A stretch of 64,000 bases of DNA. It comes from Bacteroidota bacterium. GTDB taxonomy: Bacteria > Bacteroidota > Bacteroidia > NS11-12g > UBA955. The notes beneath the pieces were generated by a model. It was not told where the DNA came from. It made no database searches and saw only the letters and a list, made by a program, of their open reading frames with translations. Within the stretch, counting starts at the first letter, position 1; each line of letters begins with the position of its first letter. Positions 17,270-26,368 of the stretch are shown piece after piece. The translations under genes were made by a program, and so were the position numbers. Location of the stretch: positions 1-64,000 of the forward strand of contig JAMLHC010000001.1 in the NCBI GenBank assembly GCA_023957335.1. Reading direction: 5' to 3'.

Positions 17270-17860
17270 ATGGGTAAAATTCTGGTTGAAGTGGATGAGA
17301 TTATTTTGGGAGCCATCCACTCCACATACCAACTTGTTTTGAAGGAGGTAAACGGCAACCGAAGGTTACCCATTATCATAGGTGTACCCGAAGCACAATC
17401 CATTGCCTTGGCTATCGAAGGTAAAACACTTAAAAGACCTAATACCCACGACTTATTTCTCAGTATGAGCTCTAAACTCGCGTTTACAATGAAAGAAACA
17501 TTCATTAACCGATTTGAAGATGGTGTTTTCTATGCTGAAATTATTTTAGAACACAACGGCACATTTCACACACTTGATTCACGCACCTCAGATGGTGTTG
17601 CACTTGCTATTCGTTTCAATGCACCCATATTCGTTGAAGATAGAGTGTTGGCTGAAACCGGTGTGGACATTCAGAAAAAAGACTTTGATACCCCTGAACG
17701 AGCTGAAGAAACTTTTGAACCGCCACGCATTCAGACATTTAAAGAAGAACTCACATTTCTATCGCTTAATGAATTAGAAAAACTCTTACAGGAAGCACTT
17801 GACATGGAAGATTATTTCCGCGCTGCCACAATCAGGGATGAAATTGCAAAAAGAAAGTAA
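17270..17860 (+). CDS. DUF151 bifunctional nuclease-family protein with UVR motif
   Basis: A 196-residue protein. Residues 1-130 are a bifunctional nuclease (DUF151) domain: LPIIIGVPEAQSIALAIEG near residue 35, RPNTHDL near 55 and SRTSDGVALAIRFNAPIFV near 103. The C-terminus is a UvrB/UvrC-type helix hairpin, LQEALDMEDYFRAATIRDEI. Members have reported DNase/RNase activity, but the biological role is unclear. It lies 17 bases after etfA in the same orientation and is probably co-transcribed. Confidence 0.85.
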   Translation: MGKILVEVDEIILGAIHSTYQLVLKEVNGNRRLPIIIGVPEAQSIALAIEGKTLKRPNTHDLFLSMSSKLAFTMKETFINRFEDGVFYAEIILEHNGTFHTLDSRTSDGVALAIRFNAPIFVEDRVLAETGVDIQKKDFDTPERAEETFEPPRIQTFKEELTFLSLNELEKLLQEALDMEDYFRAATIRDEIAKRK

Positions 17861-17873
17861 TGAAGGTTGTAAT

Positions 17874-18785
17874 CTATTTAGCTTCACTAAGTAAATTATC
17901 TAAAGCCGGTTTTAAATTAGGATAGGCAAACTCAAAGCCGGCATTTATTATCTTTTGAGGCGAAACTCTTGTTCCTTCCAACAAAGCTGATGCTGATTCT
18001 TTTAATATACTCTTTAATACGAATGAAGGAATATTGGGCATAATCAACGGTTTTTTCAATACTTCTGCCAGCACCTTCATAAATTCTGCATTTGTAAGTT
18101 GATGTGGGGCTACCGCATTAAACACCCCATTTGCCATAGTATTCCTTAACACAAATTCGTATATGGCACAAATATCATCAACATGAATCCAAGGCATATA
18201 TTGCTTTCCACTTCCAAAAGCAGCGCCTATATAGCGCTTAACAAAGCCTCCCATCTTTGGCAGCGCGCCACCTTGTGCTGACAGAACAATACCGGTCCTA
18301 AGCTTCACAACTCTTTGAGCTATACCTTCATCTGCAAAAGCGTCTGCAGCTTGTTCCCATCTGAGCACCACATCGCTCAAAAATCCCGTCCCTTTAACAT
18401 CATCTTCCACAAAAATCCTTTCGCTGGTTTCGTTGCCATAAAATCCGATTGCTGAAGCTGTGACAAATGTTTTGATATGTTGATTCTGATTTTGAAGTAA
18501 TCTCAACAACATGTCGGCTGATTTTACCCTACTTGAAACGATTTCAGACCTTCTTGCTTCTGTCCACTTTTTTTCGAGCACATTTGCTCCTGCAAGGTGT
18601 ACAATATGACTAATATCCTTAAGCGCATTATCATCAATAAAATGCTTATCAATATTCCATTTAAATTCATTCTTCTGTTCGGGAAAACGCGACAATAAGC
18701 GGACTTCAAACGCATTACTCAAACGCTGAGAAAGTTCTTGAGCAATCACACCATGAGCACCGGTTATTAATACAATTTCCTTCAT
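17874..18785 (-). CDS. TIGR01777 family epimerase/reductase
   Basis: A 303-residue atypical SDR protein. The nucleotide-binding loop is ITGAHGVIAQEL near residue 6, a variant of GGTGFIG. It has HLAGANVLEKKW near 65, the active-site-like TASAIGFYG near 108, and a C-terminal DUF1731 segment, EGTRVSPQKIINAGFEF. The substrate is unknown for the family (E. coli YfcH). It converges on the DUF151 gene with a 13-base gap and has its own transcription unit. Confidence 0.85.
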   Translation of the reverse strand: MKEIVLITGAHGVIAQELSQRLSNAFEVRLLSRFPEQKNEFKWNIDKHFIDDNALKDISHIVHLAGANVLEKKWTEARRSEIVSSRVKSADMLLRLLQNQNQHIKTFVTASAIGFYGNETSERIFVEDDVKGTGFLSDVVLRWEQAADAFADEGIAQRVVKLRTGIVLSAQGGALPKMGGFVKRYIGAAFGSGKQYMPWIHVDDICAIYEFVLRNTMANGVFNAVAPHQLTNAEFMKVLAEVLKKPLIMPNIPSFVLKSILKESASALLEGTRVSPQKIINAGFEFAYPNLKPALDNLLSEAK

Positions 18786-18870
18786 AGCAATGAGATTACA
18801 AAATTATACAATAAAAACTCCTTAATCAGTGAATTTCCTTTAAAAAGTAGTTTAAAGGAAGAACAAGTAT

Positions 18871-20076
18871 TTAAAACTCCATGATTAAACTACCTGAAAG
18901 TAGTTTTGGTTCAACAAATGTTGATTTGGGTGGCATGATGAGATTTAAATCTGAAACCTCAAAGATATCTTGTGCCAACAGCGGAGCCAGCGCAAAAGCG
19001 ACAGTAACATCCCCCGCCTCTATCTTAGTTCTTACTTTTGCAATACTCTCTTTGCCGGATAGAAAACTCAAACGGCTGTCTGTCTTACTGTCTTGAACAT
19101 TAAAAATCGGTTTTAGAATCAGATTCTCTAATAAGGCAACATTGAGCCTGTCTGCTATACTAAGATTCAGCAAATTGAAATCTGATTTCAAACTTGCCTT
19201 AATGGTTTTATCTTTAAATAATACAAGAAAATCATGTGCTCCCAGTGGCTCATTTCCGGAAGCCTCGACAATATCAAAATGAATATTCAGTTTCTCAATT
19301 ATTTCTTGATATTCAATAGTGGAAGAGCTTTTGAACAATCTGTAAAAAGGATAAATACGCAGTTGCTCGTCCGATACCAAAAAGGCAAGCATGCTGCAAG
19401 AAGGAAGTCCTTTCTCTTTTATATATTGAGAGACAGAAGCAGTCCGATGATGCCCGTCTGCGATATAGAAAGCATTGACTTTGCCAAATTCAATTTGAAG
19501 TTTAGAAATTGTATCAGGGTTTTGAACCTTCCAATATTTATGGCGATTTTCATTATACTCAAAAGCAATATCAGGACGGGTTTCTAAATAACTATGCAAG
19601 ATTTTATTAATATCACTTTGTGCAGGGTAAGTCAATAAAACCGGCTCACCAATAAAACCCGTTATTTCAATATGCTTAAACAGTTTTGCCTGTTTTTCGG
19701 TTAATGTATTTTCATGTTTTTTAATCACCCCCGACTCGTAATCATGAATATCAACAGTAGAAATCAGCCCCAAGAAAGAAGTATGGTCGGTATTGATGAT
19801 TTGATAAACATAAAGTGCCGGCTCCTTTTCTTTTACAAGCACTTGCATTTCTTTCAGATGTTTAAAATAATGTTTGCCAAAACCATAGGATGTCTCTAAT
19901 GTATTTTCTCCTGCAAAATGAGCTTGAGGTTTAAAAATATGGTAATACGAAAAAGGATTCTCTTGTATTTTCAAAGAGATTTCATCTTTTGTCAAACTCA
20001 CATTCGAATCAATAGCAACTTGGTTTTCAAGTCCTTCTGCCGGGAAAGTGGCACGAAATGGGGCTATCTTAGGCAA
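18871..20076 (-). CDS. DUF1015 family protein
   Basis: A 401-residue protein. The family hallmark YIADGHHRTASVSQYIK lies near residue 209, resembling ParB/SerK-like ADGHHR. The N-terminus PKIAPFRATFP is typical. DUF1015 proteins sit next to serC/serA in Bacteroidota and some are related to SerK, an ADP/ATP-dependent serine kinase, so a role linked to serine is plausible. The start is a TTG at 20076, the only option because an in-frame TAA lies three codons upstream. It follows serA by 6 bases and ends the operon. Confidence 0.85.
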   Translation of the reverse strand: MPKIAPFRATFPAEGLENQVAIDSNVSLTKDEISLKIQENPFSYYHIFKPQAHFAGENTLETSYGFGKHYFKHLKEMQVLVKEKEPALYVYQIINTDHTSFLGLISTVDIHDYESGVIKKHENTLTEKQAKLFKHIEITGFIGEPVLLTYPAQSDINKILHSYLETRPDIAFEYNENRHKYWKVQNPDTISKLQIEFGKVNAFYIADGHHRTASVSQYIKEKGLPSCSMLAFLVSDEQLRIYPFYRLFKSSSTIEYQEIIEKLNIHFDIVEASGNEPLGAHDFLVLFKDKTIKASLKSDFNLLNLSIADRLNVALLENLILKPIFNVQDSKTDSRLSFLSGKESIAKVRTKIEAGDVTVAFALAPLLAQDIFEVSDLNLIMPPKSTFVEPKLLSGSLIMEF

Positions 20077-20082
20077 AACGGA

Positions 20083-21033
20083 TTATTTTAAAAAATGAAT
20101 GATTTTTTCGGCAAGTTCAATTCCTATACGTTCTTGTGCTTCATTGGTTGAAGCACCACAATGAGGCGTAAGAGAGGCATTATCTTGTTTGAGCAGGATG
20201 TCGTTCACGGGAGGTTCATTTTCGAATACATCAATACCGGCAAACGCAATTTTTCCATTCTCTAAGGCTTTAGCGAGGGATTTTTCATCAACCACTCCGC
20301 CTCTTGCACAATTCACAATACCGGCTCCGGTCTTCATCATCGCTATCTCTGCTTCTCCAATGGCAGGTTTGTCAAGTTTGGGGACGTGCAATGAAATAAA
20401 ATCAGATTCTTTCAACAATGTTTCAATAGACACTGTTTCGATAGGCACTGTAATTTTGGGAAGGTTCATTCCGGAATGGAAAGTGAAGTCTAAATTAATA
20501 TTTTTTACAAAAGGGTCATAAGCCAATACTTTCATTCCAACGCCAAGAGCAATCTTGGCGGTTTCTTGTCCAATTCTTCCAAAACCGACAATACCCATTG
20601 TTTTGCCCTTGAGTTCACTTCCGGTGGAATACTCTTTTTTGAGTTCTTTGAACTTAGTCATACCCATATTGGGCATTTTTCTGTTTGATTTTTGAAGAAA
20701 ACGCACCAAGCCAAAAAGATGAGCAAATACAAGCTCTGCAACAGAAATTGAAGATGCAGCCGGTGTATTAATCACTTCAACATTTTTTTCTTTGGCGGCA
20801 ACTTTATCAATATTGTCAGTTCCCACTCCGGCTCTGCCTATCACTTTGAGTTTGCCTGATTCAATAATTTCACGCGTTACAGTGGTTGCACTGCGCACAA
20901 TGATAACATCATAATCAGCAATTTTGGAAGCTAATTCCTCTTGTGGTATTTTGTTTGTATCAACGGTATGCCCTGCTTTCTCTAAAAGGTTCTTGCCCGC
21001 AGCATCAATTCCGTCATTGGCTAATATCTTCAT
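20083..21033 (-). CDS. serA: D-3-phosphoglycerate dehydrogenase
   Basis: A 316-residue D-2-hydroxyacid dehydrogenase, short form without the C-terminal ACT domain. The nucleotide-binding motif is GIVGFGRIGQETAKIAL near residue 148; the catalytic Arg is in NCARGGVVDEKSL, Glu in VFENEPPV and His in TPHCGAST. It oxidises 3-phosphoglycerate in the first step of serine synthesis; that substrate is inferred from the adjacent serC, 8 bases upstream. Lack of ACT suggests no direct serine feedback through that domain. Confidence 0.9.
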   Translation of the reverse strand: MKILANDGIDAAGKNLLEKAGHTVDTNKIPQEELASKIADYDVIIVRSATTVTREIIESGKLKVIGRAGVGTDNIDKVAAKEKNVEVINTPAASSISVAELVFAHLFGLVRFLQKSNRKMPNMGMTKFKELKKEYSTGSELKGKTMGIVGFGRIGQETAKIALGVGMKVLAYDPFVKNINLDFTFHSGMNLPKITVPIETVSIETLLKESDFISLHVPKLDKPAIGEAEIAMMKTGAGIVNCARGGVVDEKSLAKALENGKIAFAGIDVFENEPPVNDILLKQDNASLTPHCGASTNEAQERIGIELAEKIIHFLK

Positions 21034-21041
21034 TTTTCTTG

Positions 21042-22124
21042 TTATTTAAAAGTCTGCATAACGTTTATCAATGCCTGAACACTTTCAATAGGAAGTGCAT
21101 TATATAAAGAAGCGCGGAATCCGCCTAAATCTCTATACCCTTTGATTCCCATAATCTTAGCTTCTTTACAAGCTGCGAGGAATTCTTCTGTTAAAGATTC
21201 ATCTTCAAGGAAAAAAGAAACATTCATTTGAGAACGGTCGTGTTGCTCGGGAACAAATGCTCTAAAAAGAGGGTTTCGGTCAATTTCAGCATAAAGCATA
21301 TCTGCGCGTTCTTTGGCTCTGCGCTGCATTTCATCAACCCCTCCAATCTTTTTAACATATTCAAGATTCTTAAGTATGGCAAAAACCGGAAATACAGGCG
21401 GGGTATTATACATGCTGTCCTTTTTGATATGAGTCGAATAATTTAATATAGTAGGGATTTTTCTGCTCACCTTGCCTAAGATATCTTCTCTAACAATTAC
21501 AACAGTAGCTCCCGAAGGTCCCATATTTTTTTGTGCTCCTGCATAAATCAAGGCATATTTAGAAACATCAACTCTTCTGCTCATAATATCTGAAGACATA
21601 TCACAAACCATAGGAATCGGGCTATGGAGAGTTTCCCTTATTTGAGTTCCATAAATCGTATTATTGGAAGTATAGTGAAAATAGTCAGCATCCTCAGGGA
21701 TATGAATATTCTTGGGAATATAATTATAGTTCTTATCTGCCGAGCTGCCTGCGAGCACAACTTCGCCAAATACTTTTGCTTCCTTGATGGCATTCGCTGC
21801 CCACTTTCCGGTTTCCAAATAAGCTGCCTTTTTTTCAAGCAAATTGTATGCAGTCATCATAAACTGAGTGCTTGCCCCTCCTCCCAAATATAGGACATGA
21901 TATCCTTGCGGAACACCGAGTAAATCTTTCACAATTTGTCGGGCATTTTCCATTACTTCCACAAACTCTTTACTTCTGTGTGATATTTCAAGTATAGAAA
22001 GTCCTGTGCCTGCAAAGTTGTTTATTGCATTGATTGATTCTTCATAGGTTTGAGGAAACAAAATCGAAGGTCCTGCATAGAAATTATGTACCTTCTTAGC
22101 TGAATTTTGTGTTGCGTTTGTCAT
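21042..22124 (-). CDS. serC: Phosphoserine aminotransferase
   Basis: A 360-residue class V PLP enzyme. The start HNFYAGPSILFPQ, the glycine-rich LGGGASTQFMM near residue 80 and the PLP lysine in YAGAQKNMGPSGATVV near residue 200 match SerC. It makes phosphoserine (and the pyridoxal pathway intermediate) from glutamate. It is the first gene of serC-serA-DUF1015. A near-consensus -7 box (TAACTTCG, 22138-22145) lies 13 bases upstream. Confidence 0.94.
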   Translation of the reverse strand: MTNATQNSAKKVHNFYAGPSILFPQTYEESINAINNFAGTGLSILEISHRSKEFVEVMENARQIVKDLLGVPQGYHVLYLGGGASTQFMMTAYNLLEKKAAYLETGKWAANAIKEAKVFGEVVLAGSSADKNYNYIPKNIHIPEDADYFHYTSNNTIYGTQIRETLHSPIPMVCDMSSDIMSRRVDVSKYALIYAGAQKNMGPSGATVVIVREDILGKVSRKIPTILNYSTHIKKDSMYNTPPVFPVFAILKNLEYVKKIGGVDEMQRRAKERADMLYAEIDRNPLFRAFVPEQHDRSQMNVSFFLEDESLTEEFLAACKEAKIMGIKGYRDLGGFRASLYNALPIESVQALINVMQTFK

Positions 22125-22239
22125 ATATGTATGGGCGCGAAGTTAAAACTATAAATCACATTTGCCACAGCAGATTGATGAATTTATACGAACAATCTTC
22201 CGGCATAAATTACAAGCGGTCTAAGACTAATCAGACAAT

Positions 22240-23655
22240 TTACTTACCCCTACCTTGCAACATAATCAAGGCAGTATAAATAAGGATTTTCAGGTCAAGC
22301 GCAAATGAATAATTCTCTATGTAAAGCAAATCATAAAAAGAGCGTTGCACCATTTGTTCCACATTCTCGGCATAACCAAACTTCACTTGTCCCCATGATG
22401 TAATACCCGGTTTGACCATATATAAACGGTCATAATGAGGGGCATAATTTTTAATTTGCTTTGCATAAAAATCCCTTTCGGGGCGCGGACCTACAATGGA
22501 CATTTCGCCTGTGATTACATTAAAAAACTGCGGGAATTCATCCAAGCGGGATTTGCGCAAAAATTTTCCAAATTTCGTAATGCGCGGATCGTGATCACTG
22601 CTGAGTTGTGGTCCGTTTTTTTCGGCATCAACAACCATCGTTCTAAATTTAATAATATTGAATGGTTTGCCTTTGTATCCCAACCTTTCTTGTATAAAAA
22701 AAACGGAACCCTTAGAACCTATTTTAACCACCAAAGCAATACATAATAGAAAGGGTAAAGCAAGAGCCAAAGCAATAGAAGCCAGTATGATATCAAATAT
22801 CCTTTTGAAATTTTGCTCCCAAGGTTTCATTACCGCGAAATTCAACTCGATAAGGACCGTACCTAATATATTGTTCATCTTTACCATACCCGAAAGTATA
22901 TGATAATCATCGGGAGGAATTTTCAGAAAAACATTTTCTTGGTCAATAGAAGAAATGACCTTATTGATTTTAGAAATTTCAGAACTTTCAAACGCAAGGA
23001 TTACCTCTTCAATCTTATGGTCTTTAATGATTTGATGAATATTTTCATAGGAACCCAGAAACGGCACATTTAATTGTTTCATTTCTTCAATGAAAACCCC
23101 ATTGGTACAAACCCCTACAAACTTATACCCTTCGGACTTTTTGGATTGAACAAGTTGTTTATATAATCGCAAAGCCTTTTCGCCCCCTCCTACCAGTAAG
23201 GTATTGAACCCCCAACGTCCCTTATTTAATTGGGAATTGGTATAGCTTGACAAAAGAAATCTAAACAAATAGGTCAACACAAACTGTGAAATAAACAATA
23301 CAGAATAACTAAAGTAATAACTCTTATAGTTGACAATTGTATCATCCAACATCAAAGAAAAGAAAATAATAAGCGTACCAATAATTGTGGTGAGGAGAGT
23401 TTGTCCAAGTTCTTTTAATCTTGAACGTCTGAAAATATGACGATAATAACCAAAAAACCAATACATAAAAAGCCATAGCACCGGAATGATGATAAGCCCC
23501 AATATCAGGTTTTTATCATTTCCAATCGGAATGTGATATCCGTGTCTGGCGGGCTCTATAAGTTCTTTTCGAACCAAGAATACAGCTATCCATGAAATGC
23601 TCGCAGCAAGCCAGTCAAAAAAGACATACAAAAATATTCTTAGTAACTTATTCAA
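22240..23655 (-). CDS. Polyprenyl glycosylphosphotransferase (exopolysaccharide initiation)
   Basis: A 471-residue membrane enzyme. Four or five helices occupy the first 150 residues, then comes a CoA-binding-3-like cytosolic domain (TLLVGGGEKALRLYKQL near residue 160), then the bacterial sugar transferase domain with KRIFDIILASIALAL near 280, FIQERLGYKGKPFNIIKFRT, LRKSRLDEFPQFFNV and IVGPRPERD. It transfers a sugar phosphate to undecaprenyl phosphate to start polysaccharide assembly. The TTG start at 23655 overlaps the TGA of the preceding lipoprotein gene; no in-frame ATG is available. Confidence 0.9.
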   Translation of the reverse strand: MNKLLRIFLYVFFDWLAASISWIAVFLVRKELIEPARHGYHIPIGNDKNLILGLIIIPVLWLFMYWFFGYYRHIFRRSRLKELGQTLLTTIIGTLIIFFSLMLDDTIVNYKSYYFSYSVLFISQFVLTYLFRFLLSSYTNSQLNKGRWGFNTLLVGGGEKALRLYKQLVQSKKSEGYKFVGVCTNGVFIEEMKQLNVPFLGSYENIHQIIKDHKIEEVILAFESSEISKINKVISSIDQENVFLKIPPDDYHILSGMVKMNNILGTVLIELNFAVMKPWEQNFKRIFDIILASIALALALPFLLCIALVVKIGSKGSVFFIQERLGYKGKPFNIIKFRTMVVDAEKNGPQLSSDHDPRITKFGKFLRKSRLDEFPQFFNVITGEMSIVGPRPERDFYAKQIKNYAPHYDRLYMVKPGITSWGQVKFGYAENVEQMVQRSFYDLLYIENYSFALDLKILIYTALIMLQGRGK

Positions 23656-24602
23656 TTCAGGTAGCTCAGCTTAATGTTATCAATATATACTTGAGGAGAA
23701 AAACTTGCATTACCCTCTGATTTCAGAAATCCATAAAAAATCTGAATGGGCGTATTCGCTTCTAATACAGAAGTTTCTATGGAAAGATTTAAATAAACCT
23801 TTTTCCACTCTTTGCTTGGTGGAAGAATTATAAAAGGAATCTGTTCATACATTGATGGTTTATCTGCGTAAAAACCAATCTGTAGTTCGATATTTGTCTT
23901 ATAATCTAATTCCAAATAAACATCAGCACCCTTGTTTGGGACAATAAATTTTTCCTTACTAAATTGCTCAAAAAGGACAGATTGATCAGACGCAGGCATA
24001 CTAATCCCTGCAGAATATTTTGAGAATGGGCTCTTAAATGCATTTGCATCAGCACTATCAATAATTTGAATTGAATCCTGCGTGGTATTTTTCGATGAAG
24101 ATTCCGTAGAAATTGCACCCGTTTCAAAATCCTCAATCCATGCAAAAAAAACATTAGAACGATAGTGAGTTGCGGGCTTAATGGTATCAATAATTTCGGG
24201 TTTAAGAGTTACCTTAGTTTCGTATCCTTGCAAAATCTTGATAGACTTTCGATTGACAGAAGACGTATTTTCTTTAATTCCCGGAAAAATAGTAATTGTA
24301 CACTCCCCTTCTGCTAAAACCGGTATGGTTACAGGTAACTCAAAAGCTCCCAAATATTTGCTATTGACATAAACATGCCCATCTGTAATATTTTGGGAAG
24401 GGTTGCCTTCGGTTGGCAGATTCGTAGAAAAAGTAAATTTATCAATATGTAAATATGAAGGAATTTCCGCGTCTCTCTTTTTACACGCAGAAAACAATAA
24501 GCAAATATTGAATAAGACGAATAAAAAACCGTCAGCAGGTTTGATATTTATCAGCTTCAGGGAAAACCTTTTCACACAATTCCGATACTTCAACAAGTTC
24601 AT
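23652..24602 (-). CDS. Lipoprotein of unknown function
   Basis: A protein of up to 316 residues. A lipoprotein signal ends LLFSAC|KKRD near residue 41, so the cysteine would be lipidated. After it come PEGA-like beta segments (GHVYVNSKYLGAFELPV near 77) and a C-terminal jelly-roll-like region (VYIDNIKLSYLN) as in carbohydrate-binding folds. The only ATG (24602) lies 71 bases inside the upstream gene and gives a long n-region; a GTG at codon 10 is an alternative. It is coupled to the glycosylphosphotransferase by a TTGA overlap, suggesting a polysaccharide export or surface role. Confidence 0.65.
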   Translation of the reverse strand: MNLLKYRNCVKRFSLKLINIKPADGFLFVLFNICLLFSACKKRDAEIPSYLHIDKFTFSTNLPTEGNPSQNITDGHVYVNSKYLGAFELPVTIPVLAEGECTITIFPGIKENTSSVNRKSIKILQGYETKVTLKPEIIDTIKPATHYRSNVFFAWIEDFETGAISTESSSKNTTQDSIQIIDSADANAFKSPFSKYSAGISMPASDQSVLFEQFSKEKFIVPNKGADVYLELDYKTNIELQIGFYADKPSMYEQIPFIILPPSKEWKKVYLNLSIETSVLEANTPIQIFYGFLKSEGNASFSPQVYIDNIKLSYLN

Positions 24603-25488
24603 TAATTCCTGTCAATGGGCTAAGATGATGGGTTATATTATCCCAGAAATTAAGCAGTTCTTTGGTCAAAGAATCAAAATAGATAACTTGTTTTTGAACT
24701 CTTTTTATCTCGGGCAATAGCTGCTGCAATTCTAATTCATTTTCATTGTTAAACAAACTAACTGTAGCATTATTATCTAAGTTCTTTTGCAACTCCCAAA
24801 TTTTTTGTTCAAAAAAGTCTAATTCAAAAAGACGTTCCGAAGTTCCAAAAACTGCTTTCAACTCCTTTTCATCCCTACTATATCTGATATTAACCTTACA
24901 ATTGGTTCCACCATGACTATCCATCCACAAAGAGAAATGTTCAGGAAATTCTAACCCGAACAGATAGGATTCATTCTTATGAAATTTCTCCACTCCACCT
25001 CTTATAGACTTATTTGTAAGTTCAAGGGATTGACTCAAAATAGCACGAAAGTGCTCCCTATCTTTAAATGGCATCTTGATATCAATCTCAATCCAATTGC
25101 AATTCTTCAAATATTGCCATACCGATAAAAACAAGGGCGTAACCGAAAACTGATTGCCGGCATGAAACGTAATACCTGCTTCATGTACAAGACTAGACCA
25201 CTCCTTTAATCTTTTATAATTTTCTGTGTTTACCTCATGAGAAAAAATGTGTTTTAAATTATAAATGGCTTTTTCAACCAAAGGAGAATACCACTCCAAA
25301 CCTTCACAAAAGAAAATTGAGTCTGTATTTTTCAAAAAAACTTCATACTCAGAATTAAAATAAGCATCTTCCCATGTGTTTGCTGTGGGGACATAAGACC
25401 CGACAACCATAAATTTACCGGTCTTTTCCGCAACCTCTGTAACAGTTTGAATTTGTTTACTGTTTCCTACAATACCAAGTTTTATCAT
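24532..25488 (-). CDS. Divergent Gfo/Idh/MocA-like protein
   Basis: A 318-residue protein. The N-terminal IKLGIVGNSKQIQTV resembles a Rossmann start, GxxGxG degenerated to GIVGNS. The segment FSHEVNTENYKRLKEWSSLV followed by FHAGNQFSVTP recalls the Gfo/Idh/MocA substrate region (EKP-type Lys not visible, replaced by HEVN). It may be an oxidoreductase that has lost nucleotide binding, or a distant relative. Sugar-nucleotide oxidoreductases of this fold are common in polysaccharide clusters, matching its place before the lipoprotein and glycosylphosphotransferase genes. Confidence 0.55.
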   Translation of the reverse strand: MIKLGIVGNSKQIQTVTEVAEKTGKFMVVGSYVPTANTWEDAYFNSEYEVFLKNTDSIFFCEGLEWYSPLVEKAIYNLKHIFSHEVNTENYKRLKEWSSLVHEAGITFHAGNQFSVTPLFLSVWQYLKNCNWIEIDIKMPFKDREHFRAILSQSLELTNKSIRGGVEKFHKNESYLFGLEFPEHFSLWMDSHGGTNCKVNIRYSRDEKELKAVFGTSERLFELDFFEQKIWELQKNLDNNATVSLFNNENELELQQLLPEIKRVQKQVIYFDSLTKELLNFWDNITHHLSPLTGINELVEVSELCEKVFPEADKYQTC

Positions 25489-25573
25489 CTTATTGTTTTA
25501 CGGGTACAAATAATTTTATTAATTTGCAATCTGTAAAGTCATTATTTTCAACCAATTATATTTAGTGTAAATT

Positions 25574-26221
25574 TTGCAAGACACCCCACGACATAAAGGT
25601 TTAAGGAACAATCTTATAGCAACACTGCGCGAGAAAGGAATTACCAATGAATATGTATTACGAGCAATGGGATTGCTTCCTCGACATTTCTTTATTCCTC
25701 CTGAATTCGAACATTTTGCTTACCAAGACAAACCTTTCGCCATAGATGCGGGACAAACAATTTCACAACCTTATACAGTGGCTTACCAGACACAATTAAT
25801 ATCTCCGGCAAAAGGAGATAAAATCCTTGAAATCGGAACAGGGAGCGGGTATCAAGCAGCTATACTGAAACTCTGCGATGCAGACATATACAGTATTGAG
25901 CGTATAGAAATTTTACATCACAAGTCAACAAAGTTATTTCAAACGCTCGGCTTAGATATCCACACAAAACTTGGAGACGGAACTTTGGGGTGGAGCGAAG
26001 AAGCCCCATTTGATAAAATCTTGGTTACAGCCGGTGCACCCAAAGTACCACCTGCACTCTTTAAACAGTTAAAAAAAGGTGGGATGCTTGTTATCCCTGT
26101 TGGAAAATCAGGTGAAACCCAAAAAATGGTACGCATCATTAAACAAGATGCAAGTAAGCACAAAACTGATATTTTTGATAATTTTAGTTTTGTGCCTTTG
26201 ATAGGCAAAGAAGGTTGGTAA
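25574..26221 (+). CDS. pcm: Protein-L-isoaspartate O-methyltransferase
   Basis: A 215-residue PCMT. The family start QDTPRHKGLRNNLI is followed by PRHFFIPPEF, the substrate loop GQTISQPYTVAYQ near residue 60 and the SAM motif ILEIGTGSGYQAAIL near 83. It methylates isoaspartyl residues to start repair of aged proteins. The start is a TTG; an in-frame TAA only two codons upstream excludes others. It is transcribed alone, divergent from the polysaccharide genes. Confidence 0.93.
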   Translation: MQDTPRHKGLRNNLIATLREKGITNEYVLRAMGLLPRHFFIPPEFEHFAYQDKPFAIDAGQTISQPYTVAYQTQLISPAKGDKILEIGTGSGYQAAILKLCDADIYSIERIEILHHKSTKLFQTLGLDIHTKLGDGTLGWSEEAPFDKILVTAGAPKVPPALFKQLKKGGMLVIPVGKSGETQKMVRIIKQDASKHKTDIFDNFSFVPLIGKEGW

Positions 26222-26368
26222 ACTCAATCAGCTATAATTATCTGCAATGTCAAAACCAAAGGCAATTATATATTTGATTAGACAATTGGTAGAAAAATAT
26301 TTAAGAAAATTCTTGTTTTATTCCTTTTCTTATTTCAAATTCGAGGGCTGAAATTAAATTCAACTATT

